The position numbers and the translations under genes were made by a program. A DNA stretch of 64,000 bases, from the NCBI GenBank assembly GCA_028274465.1, contig CM051455.1, positions 135,814,096-135,878,095 of the forward strand, in the 5' to 3' direction. Position 1 is the stretch's first letter; every line of letters begins with the position of its first letter. Under the pieces are notes generated by a model. That model saw only the letters and a list, made by a program, of their open reading frames with translations, was not told the origin of the DNA and did no database searches. Source of the DNA: Plantago ovata (taxonomy: Eukaryota; Streptophyta; Magnoliopsida; Lamiales; Plantaginaceae). Below are positions 33,401 through 44,972 of the stretch, one piece after another.

Positions 33401-36400
33401 TCAAACACCGATGTCCAGACTTGAAAGCCCTAGTTATTAATATTGATTTTGCCTTTACAACTTGATAGGCATGTTCCATAGACGACAATTACTAACTCAA
33501 ATTCAAAATATACATTGCCAATGATACTCTTGCGCAAATAACATTACAGTATTGTTTCCCTTGCTATCAGAAAGTTCAACTTACAGAAGAAATTAAAAGA
33601 TATAATAAAGTGACTAACTTGGGATGATAGTTGCATCATCAACTTTAAAAATCGAGGAATGAAAAGCCAAGTCAGTAGAGAAGCTACAGCGAGAAATGTG
33701 GCCAGGGTGAGTAGCCTGAAATTGATAACAAAAATGAACGAAAAGTAAATAATCATCTCAGCAAGAATGAAATAGAGCGAAAAAGCTGAGAAATCCTTGA
33801 GCAGAACTTACAATTTTCCCATGGAAATGATTCCTTGCAAAATGCCGCTGCTACCTCCCAAAACAGGTAGCAATGCAAATAACAAGCCCACGGCACAATC
33901 CTGAGAGATTTATTCAAATAACAAAAATGAGATACTTTCAATGGGGAAGAAGCTTAATGAATTTAAGTTTCTAAACAATTAATAACAAAAATCTTAACAC
34001 CACCTGAAAAATGAGAGTTCCAATTGTCACTTGGCCGTGAAGGGCACTGTTACTGTTCCGCTCAACCAGAAACTTCACTACCTGTACATAGACCAAATTT
34101 CCAAATCTTATAAGATTCAACAAGAGTTCTAAAGCTTAAAAGACTTTTGTCCTTTAATCATTCATTCGTAAGAATATAATTGAGAGTGTAACATTTACCA
34201 ATGCAGTTGACGACATTGATAGGAAGCAACCAACAAATATGCCCTCTGACAATTTTGCTCCACATAACTGCAACAGAAACATGGAAATTATGAAGTGATA
34301 TCAATAACAGGTCCGAAAGAGGACATCAATACGGAATTAGAGCAGTACCACCGCAATTATCCCACATACGAGCATAAGAATGATTAGCTGAAGCAGTCCA
34401 CCAAGAACAGAAACAGGACCTACAACTTTTAGCTGCATCAGTTGCAGATATTAGCATAATCAAGGGGGGAAGAGAGAATGTTAAGGCTATGTAATGGCGT
34501 AAGGAAAAAGGATAGTACCTTTGCCAAAGAGAATTCAAGTCCCAAAGCAAATAGAAGAAAAACAACACCAAACTGTGCAACAGTTTCAACCTGAGTATGA
34601 AAAGAAGATAGCATAAATAGAAGTTTCTCCTGATAATTAGGTCAGTCATCCTATAGTTATCAAGTTCTTAATTTTTTTAAACGACAGCTCATGCATTTAG
34701 GATAACAGAATTCACATGTTGAATATAATGTGGAATATTTAGCCACAAATACATGCAAGACAACCAAAAAATTGATGCTGGCAGGAAAGCTTCCATGCAA
34801 GAGCAAGCAGGACACAAAGTATGATGACTGTTTCTCAACAATGATGAATGTTTTGTGCTAAAAGAGGCAAGAGGACTAAATAATAGAGAAACAGCATACC
34901 TGGACCATTTCATTGATAAATTTTAGACCACCAGGTCCAATAATTGACCCAGCAAGAAGATAACCAACAATTACCTGGAAAAGATAAATTAAAATTAAAT
35001 CGATAAAATCAGTAAATATGAATATCAGTAAGTCTCTAAAAAATCATATAGTATCTTAGTTCTTACTATTGAAAATGTGAATGTAATGTGAAAATAATAA
35101 TATCAAATAAAAGAACCAATATGTATGATTATTACAAGATTGTGCGAGCATAGAGCTTACTCAATCTGCAAAGAAAAAAAAAACATTTACAGAGATTGTC
35201 AAACGGCAAGTACTCACCGGCTGGCCTAAACAAGACAAGATAATTCCGCCAAACGCAGCAGAGACTACCACAACTACCAAATCTGAGATTAACCTACAAG
35301 ATTAAGATTGCAAAATTATATGATAGCTAGCCACATATATATCAAATAATAAGGTTGAAAAAAAAACAAAAGGAATTACCTAAAGTCTAATTGAAGCACA
35401 GGATATTTCGATTTCTTATTTGACATCACGAATTCATTGTTCTGCAATGAAGCACAATAAATCAGGAACGGCTTTGTCGATTAGGAAACAAAACTAAAAA
35501 AAAACGTAACAGATGTATCCTCAGAGAAAGAGTAGGCCACACCTTTTGATCTATCAAAGTTTCCATCTCATCAGAACCATCATTCTCACTAGAAAAGACA
35601 TCTTGGAGAGCTTTGGTTCCACTAGTAAATACATGCAAAAGAGAGAATTTGCCGGACTACAATCAGCTGTAAGTTGATAGCAGAAACAATCATATCTGAT
35701 TGGACATGCAAAAGCAAGAAAATACCCTTACTTGGATTCTTTTGTCTCATTCTTCTTTATCTTATCATGGGTGATTTTAGCAACAACCTCCAACTCAGCC
35801 TACAATATAGTATGAAACTTATTTTAGCAGGAACATACCAAAAACCAAAGAAAAATACAGAGTAAAAGACCCGTAAATAAAATATTGTCACCCAGTATTG
35901 AACATGACCATCAATCTAAATACCAATTCTGCTAAAAAAATCTAGAACTTCTAACTATTTTCGTTGCGAGAATTGCAACTAAGATCAACACAAAGAAACT
36001 AGTGGATGGGACCTCATATACTCGAGACCCGTCATGAGTATTACGAACATATGATTGATTTCACATAGCAGTTTGGTAAGTAAAATATATACAACAGCCT
36101 TTAAGTAGCTTCATGCAAGATTATGGAAGCAACATGTATCACTAAACTTTGGTGTATAGGGAGTAACTCTTTGTATGCATCTGAAAATTAGATATACTTC
36201 AATATCCAGTTAATCAGCTTCATGCCTATATTTGATATCTTTGCGGGAAACAGCAAAAGAAAAACAACATCCATAAAGCTTTAAATTTTATTTAATACCA
36301 ATCACATGAATAGTTCAGTTCAATACACTTGAAAAGAAGGTAACTCTACCTGATTATCGTTGACAGTATTATTAAAGCTGCTTCCCTCGGTACCTTCAGG

Positions 36401-37351
36401 AACATAACAAGAAAATAAAAGCAATATTAACACATGGACACGCATTAGGAATACAATGTTATGTGATACTAATGCTGAAATTAACTCAATTACCGATTGC
36501 ATATAAACTGTCAGGAGATTTAGCAAACAGTGATCTTAATTCCTTTATATCTTAAATTTCCATCCCATCAGCATTAATGATTATTTTCCAACCAATACTT
36601 CTCATTGATGACTATTTCTCATACCTCTAACAAGTCAATATCACAAGGCATTGAATTCAAAGTTGATGCCACCCACTTAACAAGCACACAAAATAATAAA
36701 TGAGCGGGAGTTATCATATCAAATAAAGCGGAATCCAAATGACATAACTACGAGCTAGCTTAGAGGTAGATCTGAAGACACCAGAGGTTTGCTAAATAAA
36801 GTGTGTTAGACTGCTGTCGCACCACTGTTCAATTACCAATTCATCGCCACATTGTACATTCTCTAAACCAATTCTCATACATTATACACAGTATATACCA
36901 ATCAATGCCCTAAAATAGTTGAATTCACAGTCTACACATTTTCATTTCACCATTATCTCGTCCTATAGTCCTAAAAAAAAATGCATCACTTACTGGATAC
37001 AACGCTTTCGAAAAACGAATGAATCAAACAATAACAGCTCCAAGTAGATTAATCAATCCTTATAATTTCATAAACTAAAAACGAAACACGAAAAGTAATC
37101 ATCGAAAACAAACCTTCAGGTTGATCATTCTCGGAGAACTCCTTATCCAAAACTCGATCGAACATCTTCGCAATACTGCTGTCTCCATCGTCAGCTCCGG
37201 TGGTATTTTTTATCAATGTGCCGTAAAACCTCTCGCGAATATCCTGGTCTGATCTAGCTGAACGGCAATTTATCGGGCAGAAAATGATCAAAAGTAAGCA
37301 GATCAAAGCAGAAATCTCCAATGGAGTTCTTCTCGCAGTAACTTTTCCCAT
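30433..37351 (-). CDS. K+ efflux antiporter, KEA4/5/6 type (3' end unresolved)
   Basis: Cation/proton antiporter (CPA2) of the endomembrane KEA group, which sets Golgi/TGN pH and K+. 19 exons in one frame: 37351-37114, 36393-36350, 35799-35732, 35621-35543, 35441-35380, 35293-35218, 34974-34900, 34590-34519, 34432-34349, 34267-34199, 34081-34004, 33900-33812, 33715-33619, 33079-33026, 32718-32623, 31979-31791, 31712-31635, 30665-30621, 30531-30433, giving 564 codons. Signal-like segment at residues 8-31, acidic luminal stretch, then the exchanger domain from ~165: LGQPVIVGYLLAGSIIGPGG, FGVVFLLFALGLEFSL, FLSMSSTALV, FQDCAVGLLFALLPVL (conserved QDCAVG), LELGSFVAGVMIST, LSGIGMLINVQFLW, LAQIGEFAFVLLSRASNL. 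No KTN domain, as expected for this group. The last exon seen ends SPDIGTSINE/GTGATA; a further exon of roughly 10-30 residues is expected but not found. Two introns supplied the DNA copied into the FtsH palindrome. Confidence 0.92.
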
Positions 37352-40300
37352 TTGCAAGCAACCGATTGTTCCAGTGAATGTGAAAAAAATTAATTAGAGA
37401 GATTTGCAATTAGTTTTTTAGGGTTTGGGAAAAGGGGGTAAAATTGGATCGCGCTTTAACGTAGATCGGAAGGAAGTGGCGCGGGGTCGTTGGCGGAATG
37501 AGTAACGGTTTTCCGTACACATATGTGTGGCGTGTTCTCATTGGCTACGCTCATTTTTTATGGTTTGTCATGGGTAGAAAATGAAGAGTTGGACTTGGTA
37601 GCAAAATTAATTAACATGAGCAAGGACTTTCTGATGCATTTGAACAAATTTAAACGAATAGAATTAATTTTATTTATTATAATAATATAAAACTAAATAA
37701 TATGTATATATAAATAAGAATAACTAAATAAATTTGAACTTATAAATTTGTTATACATACAAAATAGGGCATAAGAGCTCATGATTTGTAATTGTACTTA
37801 TACTTTTTGTGTAATATCTGAAATTGTACTTATAATCTTTATAATCTTTATGTAATATCATGCATCCAAGGTCAGTTAAGAACATTTTGGGTAATATTAA
37901 AAGTAAATGTGTGTGGACTCATGTCTAAAACAGACATTATTTGAACACAAATTGAAATTGAAAGTAATTTTATAAATTTGAAGTAAATAGTTTTTGGACA
38001 GAAATAATAAAGCCTAACTAGATAATGACTAGATTTCAGGTTTAGCATTACAGTTATGTATGTGGTGAACACATTTAAGTTTTATAATATATATAGACTT
38101 CCATTATTTAAATTCATAAATGAAAGTGTGTAGTTCAACCCATAGCATTTAAACATCAATATAGTCATATAATCGTGTATTTATCTACAAATCAACTATT
38201 AATCTTCATGCTATCTTCTTAAAAAACATGTTTAAAATTATTCAAATGTACTACATGTTCTACACATGACCTCACCAACACAGATGACACCGCGCTTATC
38301 GCGTTTCTACAATTCTAGTTTATAAATAACTAGAGTTGGAGCATCGTGCTAACCGCGATGCCCATTGTTAACAAATTTAGTTTCCTATGTAGAACATTTT
38401 GTCATGGGAATAATTTTGAAATGCAAAGAAAATAAGACACTACTAAACTGCTCGAAAAATCCCGTAGCACAACCATCACATTTGCATTGAAGCACCGCGC
38501 TTAGCACGTTGCCCATTATATTATATGAAGAGTAATACTCAGATTTTTGCCATAACAAGCATTACTCATGATTGAGTCATGAATATATGAAGAGGCATAG
38601 TCAACACGGTAGACGATTTTAATAAATCAAGTGATACACAATAATTGTTACATACGAAACAAGCAGTTTATTTGCAATTCAACGATAAGATACATTAAAT
38701 TGCACATTGTCCATGTGTTATGCCTTTTTTTGTGGTTGCTTACGATTAAATAAACATTTAGCTTGCTAATTGCTAACTCTATATCTCACTGTTTTAAAGG
38801 AAAAAATGTTTATTAATATAACAATTGCAACAATACAAATAAAAGTGCAAAAGCGATATTCCATTTCTCCAACAAAAATCACACCCGACCCACATCCCCT
38901 AGCTAGTAAGCCAAAAACCACATTATAATGCCCCTCAAGTTGTGCACCACTAAACATTCGTGGTTGTAGTTTTCTTTTGATCATTGTGTCATTTCTAACT
39001 TACATTTAGACAAGAGTTGGAAAATACAACTCAATTCGGCATTTCAACTCTTATCAAATCCGAAAGGGGGGAATATCGATCGACCATATTAAGTTCTAGA
39101 AACGAATTCAAGAACGGGTGATGTTGTTTTCTCCCGGATACTGATCCACTTACACTTAAAAGGTAAAACAACAAAATGAGAGGAAGTAAACAAGAGGTTG
39201 ATACATGAAACAGAAAAAATAGTCATCAAGACGTACCCATGTACACCAGAAATATAGATACGTGAGAACAAAACAAAAGTTAGCACATGAAGCACTTAAA
39301 TACACCCAATTTCTTGCATGCACTCACGCAAAGAGTCACTGATCAAGTGCAATGAGTCACATATACAACAATCCAAATCTACATGACCTTAACCTTATCA
39401 TATGACCTCAAAACCGGAACAACACAACCTTTATTTACGCCACCCGGCAGCGCTCAAATAGTTATATGTTCAAGCAGACTGTAATGTTCAAGCAAATCTG
39501 GCTTTAAAAAAAAAACAGCTCTATTTTTTAGGAAGTTTAAATTAGAATGGGTGCATTTTTTTTATTTTTTATAATTGAAACATCAAAATTTGTTACTCAA
39601 CAGCATATACAAATATTACACAAAAGGTGTGCATAAGAGATGCACTCACACACACTCTCCATCTCACTTCTACGAAAAAATCACGACCGCATACTATCAT
39701 GTCAGTTGTCACCCGTTCAAAGTTCAAAAGAAACACCTAATTAAGTGTTCATGGCTGGAATTAGATATTTATCAGTATGTCTAACTCAAAATGATAAGCC
39801 AAGAGTTAAAAGGTACAAGTTGACAAATCAATTAACTTTAATCAAAACCGTAAGGTGGAGTATCAATGGGGACGGGTTCTAAGTGCGAACCCAAAAACTC
39901 AGTGAACGATGGACCTTTAGGGACTCCATACCACTTGCACTTAATAGGTAACTACATAGAACAAAAGACAGAGAACAATACAAGATCAAATGGCGCCCAA
40001 CCCAAACTGTAGAATCATTCCCAGTAAGCTTTAAAGAAACACATCTCAACTCATAGACAAAAACTAATAAAGCAAAGATATAAACAACTAAACAAGCTTC
40101 AAGTAACCAAATAGTACGGGGATGAAATATCAGCAAATGTTGTACATGAAAATCTAATCCCGGCCTCAACACACGCCTCCAACCTCCTCACTCAAAATCT
40201 CAAAGACGATTTATCATCCAGCTTCGGACAGAGCCAACATTGGTCCTAGACATTTGAATCCAACGAAAGTTAAAACACATAATACATAGAGCAGTTGTTA

Positions 40301-41399
40301 AGCATTTCATCAAACACATAACCTACAAATAGGAAATTGCTTTCCATCTAATTATGCATTGCTGATGAGCGTGCGTAGGACTTGTATTCAACGGACATGA
40401 GAACAAGGCTTGCCAATGTTTCATACCGGGCTTCTGAAATAGAACAGAGAGACAACTAAACACACGGACAAAAAACGTTACTAACAAATAGCAAAAATTA
40501 AAAATGCAAAATAACACACAATTTACAACAGGTAACCCGAGAATTGATGGTATTGCTTCCCATAACTATTTGGAGATTCCATGTTCGAAACCAATTTGTA
40601 TGTTTAATCAATTTTAAAGGGAGATGAATTCCTGTGAAACGGTAGCATCAGTAGGCAAAGCGAATGAAGTTTTTTATTAAACAGTATTGCCTCAACTTGT
40701 GGGGGCATCGATGATAAAACAAAGGGATGTGAAATTTCCTGAATGAAGAAACAATAAAAGAAGGGCACAAGATGAAGAAGAGAATTAACGAGACTGTGGC
40801 ACGCTTCATAAACAGTTTAGTGAAGGACTTGAGGACAGGAAGTGAAGGGTGAAACGGCCAGATCAAAGCGGCGCGATGAAAGAAAGAATCAAACCAAAAC
40901 CAAGACTGTGAAGAAAGACAACAAATAAACGTTTATTAAGCGGTACATGTGAGGAATTGGTGCAACGAAGAGTTTCTTCAATGTTTTGGGGTGTTATCTG
41001 AACTGATGTGCTTGTTGAGAGAAATGAAACAAGCTGAAGAGCTCTATCTGAGAGGGCACCAGGAAAATTGAACATCACCTACCACCACCACCAAATTTTG
41101 AAATTTATATATTTGTTTATTTAGATTTATAGAGCCAATATGTAAAAACACCTAAAAATAAATTAAAGATTCAAATTTGTAGCCAATCTTCATACTTGAT
41201 GACCATATCAGTTCTTCGTTCGGACATTTAAAATTAAAGATTCAAATTCATATATAGCCAATCTTGATCTGGCTTACAACATGCACCACGTACAACAAGA
41301 TGAAATGAATTGCTTATTATAATGATTGTTGCAGTGTAAAGGAGAGGGAGAGGCTCTAGCATAAGAAGATCATGATCGATGTTCTATTGGTTTGTTAAT
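37352..41399. other. Intergenic between KEA and FtsH
   Basis: AT-rich. Holds helitron-like end motifs near 38.3-38.5 kb, a diverged pair of segments (39110-39200 and 39910-40000, sharing CCACTTRCACTTAAWAGGTA), and a minus-strand open segment beginning MFNFPGALSDRALQL at 41075 with no clear partner exon. No gene established. Confidence 0.35.
38283..38525. mobile_element. Helitron-like terminal motifs (relic cluster)
   Basis: ACCGCGCTTATCGCG is a short hairpin followed about 12 bp later by CTAGT, the layout of a Helitron 3' end (hairpin then CTRRT). Two related blocks follow: GCATCGTGCTAACCGCGATGCCCATT (first 20 bases already form a GCATCG/CGATGC stem) near 38350, and GCACCGCGCTTAGCACGTTG near 38490. 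No Rep/helicase sequence seen. Confidence 0.35.
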
Positions 41400-41628
41400 C
41401 AAAACCCATCATGCATGTTTAATTCCTCAACCATCTCTATTTCCTTTTCCTTAATTAATCAACCTTTCTTCTCCTAGTCATAATCGATCTCCTCCGACCC
41501 TTATAATTTTGTGTTACCACCATTTTTTTTTTTTATTATTATATATATGAATTGACGATATGAAACTTAAATCATTAACTTCCAATTAACTCTTCCGTCT
41601 CCCTCCGATCACAGTGTTACCTGATTTC

Positions 41629-43745
41629 ATGAAGAAGATGCTCAATAAAAACCTCCCCTTACCCAATTTCATGAAGAAGGTACACAATAAAATGCCTGAT
41701 TTCATGAAGAAGAACATGCTCGAGTTAGTGATGTTGATTTTTGTTCTCGTCTTGGTTTGGGCATTCTCAGTATTTTTCATGTATCGGCAACTGCAACAGA
41801 ATCAGGTAACTAACTAACTAATAATTAAATTTGTGCATGTACGTTGACATTAATTGATTTTGTTGTTTATAATTTATATATTTATGCATGTTGCTGCTGC
41901 AGTTCATTAGTTTTATGGAGTTGAAGAACAATCTGCTGGAGAAAGGCCTAGTCGACCGTATAGTCGTTTATTCTGCTCAGCGAGTTGCGGACGTATATTC
42001 AAAAACAACGGAGGATCACAACAATTTACTTCCTTGTAGTATTAATTTCGGTAGTCTTGATTCTTTCGAAAGAAAATTGGAGGATGCACTAAAACAATTT
42101 GGGACGGATGTTCCAGTCTTGTATGATTCTAAACCCTCGAAGAATTCGTGGTCGCTTTTTGGACTTCAGTTGATCATCATGACCTGTATTTATGTTGTTA
42201 GACGGCGTTGCTCGTTTAAGGAAGCAAGTATTAAGAAGGTGGATAACAATTCGAAACACAATTCAAAACAACAAAAGGTACTGTTCAAAGATGTTGCGGG
42301 TTGTGATGAAGCTAAGGAGGAGGTGATGGAGTTTGTTCACTTTCTGAAGAATCCTGACAAGTACAAGAACATAGGAGCTAAGATCCCCAAGGGCGCTCTA
42401 TTTGTTGGACATCCTGGAACGGGTAAAACGCTTCTTGCTAAGGCCACTGCTGGAGAATCTGATGTTCCTTTCTTCTCCATGTCAGGTTCTGAGTTCGTGG
42501 AGATGTACGTTGGTGTTGGAGCTTCCAGGGTTAGAAATTTGTTTAAGAAAGCAAGGGCATGTGCGCCTAGTATCATATTTATTGATGAGATTGATGCGAT
42601 TGGTAAAGCCAGAAACGGGGGGAGAAGAGGATCTGGTGCTAACGATGAGCGTGAGGGCACGCTTAACCAGTTGCTTGTGGAAATGGATGGATTCGGTACA
42701 TCTGATGGAGTTGTTGTTCTGGCTGCCACCAATAGGCCTGACACTTTAGACAAAGCATTGTTGAGGCCTGGTCGGTTTGACAGAGAGATTAGTGTCGACC
42801 TGCCTGATATCAAGGGCCGCGAGAAACTATTAGAGATTTATCTGAAGAAAATAGAACTTGATCAGGAACCGTCGTATTACTCTCAGTTACTTGCCCCACT
42901 CACGCCTGGATTTTCTGGTGCGGATCTCGCTAATGTTTGCAACGAAGCTGCTCTGATTGCTGTCAGGCATGAGAAAACGCAAGTGAATATGGAACATCTT
43001 GAATCGGCTATCGACAGAGTCATTGGTGGTCTTGAGAAGAAAAACAAGGTTATCAGTAAAACTAATCGGCGAACTGTAGCCTATCACGAATCTGGTCATG
43101 CAGTAACTGGCTGGTTCTTGGAACACGCTGAACCTCTATTGAAGGTGACTATTATTCCACGTGGTACGGCAGCACTTGGCTTTGCACAATATGTTCCTGG
43201 CAATAATCTTTTGATGACAAAAAATCAGCTGTTTGATCGTGCTTGCGTAACCCTTGGTGGACGTGCTGCCGAGCAGGTATATATGTGTATTGGTTTTAAT
43301 TAACAAGAATTTGTTTAACCAGAAAACTCTCAGAATGTAACAATTTTTTTGCGACTGTAAATCTAACATGGTTGGTCCATTGGTTCAGGTGTTGATAGGA
43401 GAAATATCGACAGGAGCGCAAGATGACTTGGAGAAAGTGACGAAGATGATGTATGAGCAAGTGGCAGTGTTTGGTTTCAGTGATAAGGTAGGTCATTTAT
43501 CTTTTCCAGCCCGGGAAGGAGAGAGCAAACTATATAGCAGCGGGATTGCTGGTCTGATCGACACAGAGGTGCAAGAGATGGTGAAGACTGCATATGCTCG
43601 TACGCTGCAACTGATAGAGGAACACAAAGAGCATGTAGCTCAACTTGCCGAGTTACTGCTCCAGAAGGAAACTCTACACCAACGCGACTTAGTGCACTTA
43701 CTTGGTGAACGAACTTTCCAGTCGAGTGAGATGACGAAATTATGA
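41629..43745 (+). CDS. FtsH3/10-like m-AAA protease, short form
   Basis: ATP-dependent zinc metalloprotease most like plant mitochondrial FtsH3/FtsH10. Exons 41629-41805, 41903-43276 and 43389-43745 give 635 aa. The first in-frame ATG is at 41629; a stop lies just upstream. Residues 1-29 contain three DFMKK-type repeats (two complete after the start), then membrane segments at ~31-51 and ~144-158. AAA module: Walker A GHPGTGKT (228-235; family norm GPPGTGKT), pore motif MYVGVG, Walker B IIFIDEID (283-290), [21 protein letters not shown]. Protease: HESGH (454-458) and downstream [12 protein letters not shown] with the Asp ligand. All catalytic residues are present. It is some 150-200 residues shorter than usual because the N-terminal presequence and part of the N-domain are missing, so targeting is uncertain. 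An inverted broken copy lies downstream. Confidence 0.88.
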
Positions 43746-44260
43746 TGAAGTTAAGGCTGGATTTCAACAAGATGAAGATGAAAAATGTTCATTAGTATAT
43801 ACATTAATTGGCCATCATATATGTATAAATTTTTATTTATTGTTGTCTATTAATGGAGTTACAGTATTTTTTTTTAAAACGGAGTAATGGAGTTACAGTT
43901 TCTAGTTTTATTCCAACTAAATATATAAATAAATAAATAAATACTTCAAACGATGAATATAAATTTTTTATTGAATCGACAGACAAAATATTTAGGGATT
44001 GATTTCACCATAGTTATATTCACATGCATTATCGTATCCTTGCGTTAATCATAGCTAATCCGGTTGCAAACAAAAGCTTCCCTGATAAAAAGGTTGGGCT
44101 CCTTTTTAACCAAACCATTTACAGTACTGCTGCAAATAATAATCAGACCCGTATATATTTACTAGAATGCTAACTTGCCGTTGAATGTAAATGGGGTGAG
44201 GTCTGCTGCTGCACAGGATAACATTGCCACATCTACCAGAGCAAACAGTGTGTGTCTAGC
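43746..44260 (+). other. 3' flank of the FtsH-like gene
   Basis: AT-rich, with a short (AAAT)n run near 43930. It is not present in the right arm of the palindrome. Confidence 0.5.
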
Positions 44261-44972
44261 CTGATGTATGGACTATAAAGAGCAAATGGTTTTATAAGTA
44301 TTTGGACTAAAGCTGCTACCTACATGCAAGAAATTGTAATCTGCTTTGATGTTTGAATCAGCAAATTGATCATTAAGTGGCCAAAAAAAAAACTCAATTT
44401 TATATCTTCATGATCACTTAATTTCATGTCTAAATTTTGTTAAACTATCACCAATATTGATATATAAAATCTGTTGTCATATGAGATAAGGAGTGAGAAG
44501 ATGGGGAGTGCATAAAGTAGTTTGGAATCGAATTTGAACATGTTAGGTACATAAAAAATGTACAGCAACTTAACTTATCAAGAAATAATTAATAGTACTA
44601 AATAACTACTGCTTGGACGACTGTAGATGCAGTAAAGGTTTCATGAATAATCAAATGCATATTTTCACATAATTGCTAGTAACAACTTATTGATAACTTT
44701 CGACTGCATGCATATCCGAAGTTTAAACAATTCCATTTATCGTTTCATTTATTATTCATCCATTTTCTCATCCCTTGGATTACTGCTGCTTCTGCTATGA
44801 ACATAACTTTTCTGAGAACATGTTCCATTCTCATGTTGTGGGTCTTGTTTACTGTAGTTTTTTTTTTTTTTATTTGCAAAGAGAAATAAGTACCAAATCT
44901 TATTTAACCTTGTTTTAAGATTTGGTACTTATTTCTCTTTGCAAATAAAAAAAAGGTTAAATAAGTACTTAT
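44261..44972. other. Patchwork insertion copied from KEA introns
   Basis: 44261-44800 is a near-identical direct copy of 30929-31467 (KEA intron between exons 17 and 18). About 44798-44916 is an inverted copy of 33217-33098 (KEA intron between exons 13 and 14). About 44916-44954 is a direct copy from 33112 onward, then AAGGTTAAATAAG (again from 33103) and TACTTATT (from 33122) lead straight into the FtsH right arm. Joints overlap by 0-3 bases (for example TGA at 44798-44800). The intact KEA gene is clearly the donor. Confidence 0.92.

Noticed and set aside
40648-41078. Minus-strand gene beginning MFNFPGALSDRALQL
   Set aside because: Only about 60 plausible residues followed by frame loss; no partner exon or recognised family.
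41585-41628. Extending the FtsH-like start upstream to GTG at 41614
   Set aside because: Needs a non-ATG start, and an in-frame stop lies just before it. The ATG at 41629 is the first usable.
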